Source of the DNA: JBCBSS01 sp039819065
GTDB lineage: Bacteria; Bacteroidota; Bacteroidia; Cytophagales; Cyclobacteriaceae
NCBI GenBank assembly: GCA_039819065.1
Contig: JBCBSS010000169.1
Span: 1-16,262 of the forward strand
Length of the DNA: 16,262 nucleotides
Reading direction: 5' to 3'
A program made the translations under genes and the position numbers. Positions 7,282 to 13,733 of the stretch are shown one piece after another (position 1 is the stretch's first letter; every line of letters begins with the position of its first letter). The notes beneath the pieces were generated by a model. That model was not told the origin of the DNA and made no database searches. It saw only the letters and a list, made by a program, of their open reading frames with translations.

Positions 7282-7484
7282 GATCTTTTCAATAGCTTTT
7301 TAAAGAGAACGATCCAAAACAATATCACTCCTGGCCAAATTATAAGCTTAAAATGCCACGGGGTATCTTTTACACCTTCATCTATTTTAATACCGGCTTT
7401 CAAATAGAAACAAATGCTAAAGATTAAGCCACCCGCTAAGTAAAGACTAGATCCTATTAAAAATATGTCTATTACCGTTATCAT
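7278..7484 (-). CDS. 68-residue two-span membrane protein
   Basis: A small hydrophobic protein beginning MITVIDIFLIGSSLYLAG. The first span is at about residues 4-28, then a short polar loop (KAGIKIDEGVKDTPWHF) that holds the only histidine, then a second span at about 46-62 (IIWPGVILFWIVLF) and a basic end (KKLLKRS). Both ends overlap neighbours by 4 nt: its ATG sits in the TGA of the Rieske/glutamate synthase-like gene, and its TGA in the ATG of the 45-aa gene. This tight coupling to the following cytochrome b/Rieske gene suggests that it is a subunit or assembly helper of the same membrane complex. No family is recognised. Confidence 0.75.
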   Translation of the reverse strand: MITVIDIFLIGSSLYLAGGLIFSICFYLKAGIKIDEGVKDTPWHFKLIIWPGVILFWIVLFKKLLKRS

Positions 7485-9115
7485 AAGTTTACACCAGCAT
7501 ACTGAATTCCTGTCAGCTTATGTATTTCCCGATCAAAGGTTGAAAGATCTTCCATTGACAAATCAGATAGTGATCTATGCCCTAATGCTCTGGAAACTAC
7601 CTTCATTAAATCTGTAGATGCCTTGAAAAAATTAGACAGTCTTTTGGCGGATTTTTCGATTATCAATCGTGAGCGCAGATTCTCTTTTTGCGTTGCTATT
7701 CCGACGGGGCAGTTGTCCGTATGGCATGCTCTCATACTCAAGCAACCAATTGCCTGAAGGGCTGAGTTGGATACAGCAATAGCATCTGCACCCATCGCCA
7801 TGGCTTTGGCAAAATCAGAAGGTACTCTCAGGCCTCCTGTTATTACAAGACTCACTCCTTGTGCGCCTACCCTATCCAAATGTTTTCTAGCCCTGGCTAA
7901 TGCAGGAATTGTGGGTACATTGATATGATTTCTCAGAATAATAGGCGCTGCACCCGTTCCACCACCTCTACCATCTAAAATGATGTAATCGACACCTGTT
8001 GCTAGTGCAAAGTCGATATCCTCTTCAATTCTCGACGCGGCAATTTTGAAACCTATGGGTACTCCTCCAGTCTCATCCCTAATGGTATGAGCAATCATGG
8101 CAAAATCCTCTGGAGTTTCCAAGTCAGTGAAAGTAGCGGGACTAATCGCTGGTTTACCTTCTTCTAACCCACGAACTCTGGCGATTTCTCCGACAACCTT
8201 ATGCCCTGGTAGGTGCCCTCCCGTACCTGTCTTTGCTCCCTGGCCACCTTTGAAATGGAAAGCTTGAGCCTTCTGAATCTTACCCCAGCTGAAGCCAAAT
8301 TTTCCTGATGCTAACTCATAAAAGTATCTTGAGTTGGCTTTTTGTTCATCTTCCAGCATGCCTCCTTCACCTGAGCAAATCCCCGTACCTGCCAGCTCGG
8401 CTCCCATCGAAAGTGCAATCTTAGCCTCTCTTGACAATGCGCCAAAAGACATATCAGAAACGAACAAAGGGATATCTAACTTTAGAGGTCTTTTCGCATT
8501 GGGCCCAATAGTAACACTCGTGTCAACATCTTCTTCGTCGAGCAGGGGTTTCTTGCTGAGTTGAGCCGGTAAAAATTGGATATTATCCCAACCAGGTAGC
8601 AAGTTACGATCAACACCCATTGCAGTGGTTTCTCCATGATGGCCTGCCTTGGTGAGCCCATCTTTAGCCAGCGACTGTATGTATCTATTATAAGGTTCTG
8701 TTGCCTCTGGGTGCGTGTCTTGGTATTTGCCTAAGTACTCATTTTCGTTGAAACGTGGGGGTGTTTCTTTTTCCTCAAATGCTTTGATTTCCAATTCATC
8801 AATAAACAGGCTTCCATCTTTAATAGCATGTTTAAACTTCCTTAACCTTTCCTCAGGTTTATACTCACTTACTCCAGTATCGAAGCGATAGTCCCAGTTA
8901 TGAACGCCACATATGAGATTGTGGCCATCAACATAACCATCTGAAAGTAATGCGCCACGGTGCAAACATCTTCCGTACAAAACAGACACTTGCTCTCCAA
9001 ACCTAACTATCACTAAATCTGTACCTAGTACTTGCGCGTGGGTAGGTGTTTTTTCTTGAAGTTCAGTCAACGTAGCAATCTTGACCGGCTTGGCTAATTC
9101 TTCATAGTTAGTCAT
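7481..9115 (-). CDS. Rieske domain fused to FMN-binding glutamate synthase-like oxidoreductase
   Basis: A 544-residue fusion. Residues about 10-110 are a Rieske [2Fe-2S] domain with C50-L-H52 and C69-G-V-H72. Residues about 160-530 are the FMN/3Fe-4S synthase domain of the glutamate synthase large subunit family: FKGGQGAKTGTGGHLPGHKV (FMN/2-oxoglutarate region), DGRGGGTGAAP, VITGGLRVPSDFAKAMAMGA, and the 3Fe-4S cysteines C458-x5-C464-x4-C469 in RACHTDNCPVGIAT. The N-terminal glutaminase and C-terminal GXGXG domains of bacterial GltB are missing, and no GltD partner is present, so ordinary glutamine-dependent glutamate synthesis is unlikely. Proteins of this kind are usually annotated as FMN-binding glutamate synthase family. 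The Rieske head probably replaces GltD as electron donor or acceptor (inference). It follows the beta-barrel gene by 6 nt and overlaps the next gene by 4 nt. Soluble, with no signal peptide. Confidence 0.93.
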   Translation of the reverse strand: MTNYEELAKPVKIATLTELQEKTPTHAQVLGTDLVIVRFGEQVSVLYGRCLHRGALLSDGYVDGHNLICGVHNWDYRFDTGVSEYKPEERLRKFKHAIKDGSLFIDELEIKAFEEKETPPRFNENEYLGKYQDTHPEATEPYNRYIQSLAKDGLTKAGHHGETTAMGVDRNLLPGWDNIQFLPAQLSKKPLLDEEDVDTSVTIGPNAKRPLKLDIPLFVSDMSFGALSREAKIALSMGAELAGTGICSGEGGMLEDEQKANSRYFYELASGKFGFSWGKIQKAQAFHFKGGQGAKTGTGGHLPGHKVVGEIARVRGLEEGKPAISPATFTDLETPEDFAMIAHTIRDETGGVPIGFKIAASRIEEDIDFALATGVDYIILDGRGGGTGAAPIILRNHINVPTIPALARARKHLDRVGAQGVSLVITGGLRVPSDFAKAMAMGADAIAVSNSALQAIGCLSMRACHTDNCPVGIATQKENLRSRLIIEKSAKRLSNFFKASTDLMKVVSRALGHRSLSDLSMEDLSTFDREIHKLTGIQYAGVNL

Positions 9116-9121
9116 GTATAG

Positions 9122-9595
9122 TTATTCTTTTTTTCCTATTCTAAATGTGTAAAATGTGCCTATGATAAAAATGCCCTGACTTTCAAATCCGGCGGCATAG
9201 ATGTATTCTGCATAGGGAGCAAATCGACCAATATTTTTATGCACTCCGCCTCCAAACAATGCCCTCCAACCACCATCTTTTTCGTTTTCTTCTCTAATAT
9301 CTTCATAGCCGACTCCCAACAATGGGTAGACACTGAACAGCTCTTCAACTTCAAAGAAATAATGGGCATTGAGTGTGAATTCTCGTTCTACTAATTCCCC
9401 ACCTTCAGGAAATAGGTTTGCTTCCAAGCCGATACACATACGATCATTTGGGATGTAGTGTATTCGAAGGTTTACTCCCAAGCTGCCGGATTTTCCAACC
9501 ACCAAACTAGCCCCGGGAGCTATTCTGTTTTCCCTCATCTGACCGATTAATATGCTTGGTGATAAAAAGAGCAAAACCATGATAAACTTTCTCAT
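9122..9595 (-). CDS. Small outer-membrane beta-barrel protein
   Basis: A 157-residue protein with a signal peptide (MRKFIMVLLFLSPSILIGQ, cleavage likely after residue 18 or 19). The mature part consists of alternating hydrophobic/polar beta strands with glycines and aromatics: LGVNLRIHYIP, CIGLEANLFP, FTLNAHYFFE, VYPLLGVGYED, WRALFGGGVH, FAPYAEYIYAAG and IIGTFYTFRIG. About 8 strands fit a small OmpW/OmpA-type barrel of roughly 140 residues. The start at 9595 directly follows the stop of the antiporter gene (TAAATG). It lies between the antiporter and the Rieske/glutamate synthase-like gene, so it is made with the redox proteins. It could let a substrate or ion in through the outer membrane, but that is a guess from context; no specific family is recognised. 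Confidence 0.8.
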   Translation of the reverse strand: MRKFIMVLLFLSPSILIGQMRENRIAPGASLVVGKSGSLGVNLRIHYIPNDRMCIGLEANLFPEGGELVEREFTLNAHYFFEVEELFSVYPLLGVGYEDIREENEKDGGWRALFGGGVHKNIGRFAPYAEYIYAAGFESQGIFIIGTFYTFRIGKKE

Positions 9596-10846
9596 TTATT
9601 CGGCGGTCAATTTTAGTTTCATGGCTACTCCTTTGATGGTGAGGCCTTGAACCAAAATGGAAAAGACGACCACCACATAAGTCACAAATACAATAAACTC
9701 CCGGTAAGGCGATGGGTCTAACGACAAGGCCAATGCTACTGAGATTGCCCCTCTGAGGCCTCCCCAAGTCAGTATTTTTAAGGTAGAAGAAAGGTTTTTT
9801 TCATTCTTGTCTGGAAAAGCTTTTGATAACACATAAACGGTGACATATCTCACTATGAGAACTATAGGTATGGCCATTAGACTGGCTAAAGCGAAGTTCC
9901 ATTCAAAAGAAAGTACTAGAACCTCTAAGCCAATCAAAACGAAAAGAAGTGCGTTCAATATCTCATCCAGTACTTCCCAGAATACATTAAGTTCCTTCTT
10001 TCCATCTACAGTGAAAAAATGACTTCCTCTCAATTTCTCCCCAATGATTAGTGCTGCAAATACCATGGCTAAAGGGCCTGAGACACCAATAACAGAACAT
10101 AATGCATAACCGCCCATTGCTATTACCAAAGTGAGCATTATATCGATCTTTGGATTATCAGCTATTGATTTTAAAAGTTGGTACCCTAAAAGGCCAAGTA
10201 GAATACCCGCTACGGCCCCTCCAAGTGCTTCTTCAGCGAAAATGCTGATTACTTCTACAAAACCTATCTCCTCTCCGCTCATTGAAAAAATATTCACTAG
10301 CGAAATGAAAACCACTACCCCTACCCCATCATTAAATAGTGATTCACCAGCTATCTTGCTTTCAAGTGATTTTTTAACGCCCAATTCTTTTAGAATAGCT
10401 AAGGCAGCAATGGGATCGGTAGGCGAAATTAAAGCCCCAAAGATGAGCGCATAGCCAAGAGATAATTCAATCCCAATAACATTGGTAACTCCATAGATTG
10501 ATAGGCCAATCAGCACGGTAGATATCAATACGCCCAGTGTGGCAAATGACAGAATAGACTTTCGCTCCTTTGAAAGATCCTTGATTTGTAAGTGCAATGC
10601 TCCTGCAAAAAGCAATAAGCTAAGCATCACATCGAACAATAGCGTCTTAAAGTCAAGTGTCGTTACTAAAGAACATACTTTGTGAAAAAGCAGGTTATCA
10701 AATACTTCAAGCATACCTAAGGGTATTGCTGTAATGATGGCTAGTAGAGTAAGCCCTATCGTACTGGGAAGCTTTATAAACCTGTGATTTATGTAACTGA
10801 AAACGCCTGCCAGACTTAATAGTATTATGAAAGATTGAAACATCAT
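9596..10846 (-). CDS. CPA1-family Na+/H+ antiporter
   Basis: A 416-residue inner-membrane cation/proton antiporter with about 12-13 spans and a short cytoplasmic end, the normal size for bacterial NhaP-type CPA1 proteins without a large C-terminal domain. The unwound-helix motif SPTDPIAAL (T143-D144-P145) and the ion-binding pair in GESLFND (N172-D173) are intact, as are the conserved GVSGPLA segment and TWGGLRGAISVALAL near the end. N172-D173 suggests electroneutral exchange, as in other CPA1 members. The ATG at 10846 is preferred because it overlaps the upstream stop in TGATG; a TTG at 10849 and an ATG at 10843 are alternatives that change one residue. It sits inside the Rieske operon, which ties Na+/H+ exchange or pH control to that pathway. 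Na+ over K+ specificity is not certain from sequence. Confidence 0.93.
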   Translation of the reverse strand: MMFQSFIILLSLAGVFSYINHRFIKLPSTIGLTLLAIITAIPLGMLEVFDNLLFHKVCSLVTTLDFKTLLFDVMLSLLLFAGALHLQIKDLSKERKSILSFATLGVLISTVLIGLSIYGVTNVIGIELSLGYALIFGALISPTDPIAALAILKELGVKKSLESKIAGESLFNDGVGVVVFISLVNIFSMSGEEIGFVEVISIFAEEALGGAVAGILLGLLGYQLLKSIADNPKIDIMLTLVIAMGGYALCSVIGVSGPLAMVFAALIIGEKLRGSHFFTVDGKKELNVFWEVLDEILNALLFVLIGLEVLVLSFEWNFALASLMAIPIVLIVRYVTVYVLSKAFPDKNEKNLSSTLKILTWGGLRGAISVALALSLDPSPYREFIVFVTYVVVVFSILVQGLTIKGVAMKLKLTAE

Positions 10847-12792
10847 CAAATCAATAAAGCGTCCGTTAATATTTCCAAAGTAGCAGGTCCTTCATGAGCC
10901 ATGACCTCTTGAAAAGCTTTATCCAGATCTTCTGTCTTTTCTACTTGAATGCCCAGCGCACCACAGCTAGAAGCAAAATCAGCAAAATTTGGATTTTGAA
11001 GACTTGTTTGCCACACATCGAACTCACCAGCGCGTTGCTCTTTCGATATTTTACCCAGCTCTCTATTATTCAATAAGATATGCTTGATGGGCATATTGTA
11101 TTTGACTGCTGTGGTTACTTCCATAGGATATTGTCCGAACCCACCATCTCCTGTTACTGCAATAATGGGTCTGGTATCTCCAACTGCCGCCCAAAGCCCC
11201 ATAGCTGCTGGATAGCCAAAACCAATTGACCCTAAGTAGCCAGACATGACTATTGATTGCTCTTGACACTCGAAGTAACGACCGAAGCTATAGGTGTTAT
11301 TCCCTACATCTACTGCAATAGCTGCGTTTGCGGGAATGTATCTATTCATTGCATCAAATACTGCTATAGAAGGAAGTCCATTACCAACGCCCTCTTCTAA
11401 CCGTTTGGTTTTCTCTTTACGCCAAATACTCCATCGTTCAGCGATCTTTGTTTTTCGATCTTCGAAATCTGTTTGCTCATCTTTAAGCCGATCTATGAAT
11501 ATGCTGGCAGTCTGACCAAGCTCTCCCCAAACAGGTATTTCTATTTCATGAAATTTAGCTAGTGCTAGTCGGTCAAAATCGACTTGAATGGTTGGTATCT
11601 TATTGGTAATTCCAGTATGGTTTGAAAACGAGGCGCCGAACACAATTAACAGGTCCGCCTCATTCATAAAATAGGAAGCAATCGGGGTCCCGCTTCTTCC
11701 TAATACGCCACAACCTAAAGGGTGTTTATCTGAAATTAACCCCTTTCCTTTGAATGTAGTTAATACAGGTGCTTTTAGTAATTCTGCCAGTTCCGTAATT
11801 GACTCCATTTCAAATCTGGCACCATGACCGACAATAATGGTAGGTCGCTTGGATGATTTTATTTTTTCGATGGCTCGTTCTACTACCTCTGGTGATGGGT
11901 TAATATGGTGGTCTGCTATACGGTAATTCAGATTACTGGAGGGCGCACCTTCCGCCTCAATAATCTGCACATCATCAGGAAATGTAATATGAGATACTTC
12001 TCTGTTTACAATTGAATTTTTAACCGCCAAATTCATTAATTCAGCGTGCTTGCTATCAGACTGCACACGGTGATTAAAAGAGGCTACAGTACTGAAAGCA
12101 GCTACAAGATCTACTTCCTGAAATGCACCTGTACCTACTACCTGCGTTTGTACCTGACCGGAAAGTGCTAGCAAAGGAGCTCTATCATTCTTGGCGTCCC
12201 ACATGCCTGTATACATATTGGTCGCCCCTGGTCCAGCAATACCAAAACATGCAGCTGGCCTACCTACGAGTTTTGCATACGCAGAAGCTGCGAAGGCAGC
12301 TGCCCCTTCGTGCCTGATTCCTATAAACTTAAGTTTTCCCGCTTTCTCCATCTTTCTCATGGCATCTGCGACGCCAAGATTGGAATGACCTACCATACCA
12401 AAAACATGTGTCACTCCATTGTTTACCATGGTCTCCACCATCACATCAGAGACGGTACGGGCTTCAGGCTGTTCGTCTTCTAATTGAATGTAGATGCCAT
12501 CATCTCTAATTTCTAGTGGAAAACTTTCAACACCATCATCAAATCCAGGAGCTTTCCCACTAATTGGGTCATAATCCCAGCCGTGCCATGGACATCTTAG
12601 CTTGCCATCCTCTATTGACCCTTCACCAAGTGGTCCTCCTTGATGTGGGCACCGATTGTCTAGGCACCCAAACTTTCCTTCATGACGAGTCAGACAAAAA
12701 CTTTGATGACCAACTGTTACGGTCATCACCCTGTTCTCTTTGAGTTGAGAAGGGTCATCTAAAATTTTCTTCCATACTAGTCTGTCTGACAT
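10846..12792 (-). CDS. Rieske domain fused to thiamin diphosphate enzyme (pyruvate oxidase/acetolactate synthase type)
   Basis: A 648-residue cytoplasmic fusion and first gene of the operon. Residues about 1-105 are a Rieske [2Fe-2S] domain with C48-P-H50-Q-G-G-P-L-G-E-G and C67-P-W-H70-G-W. Residues about 112-648 form a full-length ThDP enzyme of the PoxB/AHAS group. The catalytic Glu is E162 in IRHEGAAAFAASAYAK; GIAGPGATN and FQEVD belong to the N-terminal Pyr domain; a central Rossmann-like domain has IIVGHGARFEM; and the C-terminal ThDP motif is G548-D549-G550 ending N575-N576. The sequence around the active site is most like pyruvate oxidase-type enzymes, which decarboxylate a 2-keto acid and pass electrons on. 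A Rieske head could accept these electrons, in place of or together with FAD (inference). Substrate unknown; a carboligase is the main alternative. The distance to the Crp-family regulator gene is 93 bases. Confidence 0.94.
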   Translation of the reverse strand: MSDRLVWKKILDDPSQLKENRVMTVTVGHQSFCLTRHEGKFGCLDNRCPHQGGPLGEGSIEDGKLRCPWHGWDYDPISGKAPGFDDGVESFPLEIRDDGIYIQLEDEQPEARTVSDVMVETMVNNGVTHVFGMVGHSNLGVADAMRKMEKAGKLKFIGIRHEGAAAFAASAYAKLVGRPAACFGIAGPGATNMYTGMWDAKNDRAPLLALSGQVQTQVVGTGAFQEVDLVAAFSTVASFNHRVQSDSKHAELMNLAVKNSIVNREVSHITFPDDVQIIEAEGAPSSNLNYRIADHHINPSPEVVERAIEKIKSSKRPTIIVGHGARFEMESITELAELLKAPVLTTFKGKGLISDKHPLGCGVLGRSGTPIASYFMNEADLLIVFGASFSNHTGITNKIPTIQVDFDRLALAKFHEIEIPVWGELGQTASIFIDRLKDEQTDFEDRKTKIAERWSIWRKEKTKRLEEGVGNGLPSIAVFDAMNRYIPANAAIAVDVGNNTYSFGRYFECQEQSIVMSGYLGSIGFGYPAAMGLWAAVGDTRPIIAVTGDGGFGQYPMEVTTAVKYNMPIKHILLNNRELGKISKEQRAGEFDVWQTSLQNPNFADFASSCGALGIQVEKTEDLDKAFQEVMAHEGPATLEILTDALLI

Positions 12793-12885
12793 ATAGCTAT
12801 TGGTTTTACAAGTGAGTATTTAGTTATGGTTGTGGAACACTATTGAGCCTGTACATCATTAGATGACAGAAGCACAAAACGGGTT
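12793..12885 (-). promoter_or_regulatory. Probable promoter/operator region of the Rieske operon
   Basis: This is the only long gap before the first operon gene, between it and the Crp-family regulator. It contains an imperfect dyad, CTGTACATC (12849-12857), ATTA, then GATGACAG (12862-12869), matching except for one extra base in the left arm, 57-77 bases before the start codon. Its size and symmetry would suit a Crp/Fnr-family dimer, but it is not the classic TTGAT-ATCAA or TGTGA-TCACA site. No clear -33/-7 or sigma-54 promoter was found here. Confidence 0.4.
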
Positions 12886-13587
12886 TTAATCTATGTTTTC
12901 AAGTAATTTCAGGTCTAGTATTTTGATGCATCGTGTTGTATAATGTATTTGCCCATCCGTTCTAAATTCATTCATCAATCGCGTGACAGTAGCCCGTGTT
13001 GAGCATATTAAAGAAGCTATGTCTTTGTGGGTTAGGTAGTTAGTAATTGTGGCAGAGTCACCGTTTATTTTCCCATCTCTTTTTGCCCACTCAAGGATAA
13101 AGTTGGCCAGTCGGTTTTTTGTGTTCTTCTGGTAAGAAAGCCTCTTATACATGCTTTCTACCTTCAGATATCTTCCCCAGGAATAATTGACTACCGCAGC
13201 CGCAAACCGACCGTTGGATTGAATCGAATGATTAAAAACAGATTTCGGTATTTCGAGTAAAGTGGCTTTTGAAGAAATGACAACTATATATTCCATCACC
13301 GGACTAGATGAGTTTGAAAGGCAAACTCCCAGCAAGTCACCTTTGGTGAGATGATCTTTCATAAACTCATTCCCATCCGCATCTAATTCGCATAGTTTTA
13401 CATAACCTGACTGTAAGTAGTAAATGGATTCCTTTGCCCTCTGATTCACCTCGTAGAAATCACCTTTCTGCACTAGAATTTTTCTAGTGTTCATGTGTAG
13501 AAATTCCAACTCACTTTTACTTAGAAGATTGAAATATTCTCCGAAAACAAAATTTGATGATGTGCTTAGAGCTTCGGGAAGTCGCAT
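12886..13587 (-). CDS. Crp/Fnr-family transcriptional regulator
   Basis: A 233-residue DNA-binding regulator of normal length. Residues about 15-130 are a cyclic-nucleotide-binding-like beta-barrel (VQKGDFYEVNQRAKESIYYLQSGYVKL, then LTKGDLLGVCLS). They are followed by a long dimerisation helix and a Crp-type winged helix at about 165-230, with the recognition region LTHKDIASLICSTRATVTRLMNEF at about 184-209. The cyclic-nucleotide phosphate-binding R-x-A/S signature is not evident, and there is no N-terminal Cys cluster as in oxygen-sensing Fnr, so the effector is unknown. It is encoded directly upstream of the Rieske operon in the same direction, so it probably controls that operon. A 9-bp-arm inverted repeat immediately before its start could mean autoregulation. 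The start at 13587 gives full domain coverage. Confidence 0.92.
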   Translation of the reverse strand: MRLPEALSTSSNFVFGEYFNLLSKSELEFLHMNTRKILVQKGDFYEVNQRAKESIYYLQSGYVKLCELDADGNEFMKDHLTKGDLLGVCLSNSSSPVMEYIVVISSKATLLEIPKSVFNHSIQSNGRFAAAVVNYSWGRYLKVESMYKRLSYQKNTKNRLANFILEWAKRDGKINGDSATITNYLTHKDIASLICSTRATVTRLMNEFRTDGQIHYTTRCIKILDLKLLENID

Positions 13588-13591
13588 AAAG

Positions 13592-13614
13592 TAGAGTTAT
13601 ACTAAATAACTCTA
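13592..13614. promoter_or_regulatory. Inverted repeat next to the crp-type gene start
   Basis: TAGAGTTAT (13592-13600) and ATAACTCTA (13606-13614) are exact inverse complements with a 5-base spacer, ending 5 bases before the start codon of the Crp-family gene. It may be an autoregulatory operator. Transcribed, it would form a hairpin hiding the translation start. It overlaps the -12 position of the sigma-54-like sequence. Confidence 0.45.
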
Positions 13615-13629
13615 AAATATCCGTGCCAA
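13611..13629 (-). promoter_or_regulatory. Partial sigma-54 promoter before the crp-type gene
   Basis: On the minus strand TTGGCACGG (13621-13629) is an excellent match to the -24 block of sigma-54 promoters. At the right spacing the -12 block reads TTTTA instead of TTGCA, so the normally essential GC is TT. The expected transcription start would be near 13602, 15 bases before the start codon. The gene immediately upstream encodes a sigma-54 activator, which makes the match more interesting, but the poor -12 block keeps confidence low. Confidence 0.3.
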
Positions 13630-13642
13630 ATAATATAAAATG

Positions 13643-13653
13643 CTGAATATCAG
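13643..13653. promoter_or_regulatory. CTGAATATCAG dyad
   Basis: A short dyad (CTGA-ATA-TCAG) resembling the core of the 18-bp palindrome at 13713-13730. A half-like copy (CTGATAT) is at 13696-13702. Repeated, similar dyads between two regulator genes suggest binding sites for one of these regulators. Confidence 0.3.
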
Positions 13654-13712
13654 ATGCTTATATGATTTAGTCTTTACGCTTGGTAGAATGTTTTTCTGAT
13701 ATTTAGGACATT

Positions 13713-13730
13713 ATTCTGAATATTCAGAAT
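13713..13730. promoter_or_regulatory. 18-bp perfect palindrome, candidate activator site
   Basis: ATTCTGAATATTCAGAAT is identical to its own inverse complement. It begins 3 bases after the stop of the NtrC-type gene and lies about 120 bases upstream of the predicted sigma-54 start for the crp-type gene, a usual distance for an enhancer site bound by an NtrC-type activator. As a terminator it is weak: the stem is AT-rich and lacks a following T-run on the minus strand. Confidence 0.45.
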
Positions 13731-13733
13731 CTA

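Noticed and set aside
10894..12388. Plus-strand open frames opposite the Rieske-ThDP gene
   Set aside because: They are short, lack family features and lie antisense to a well-supported coding region.
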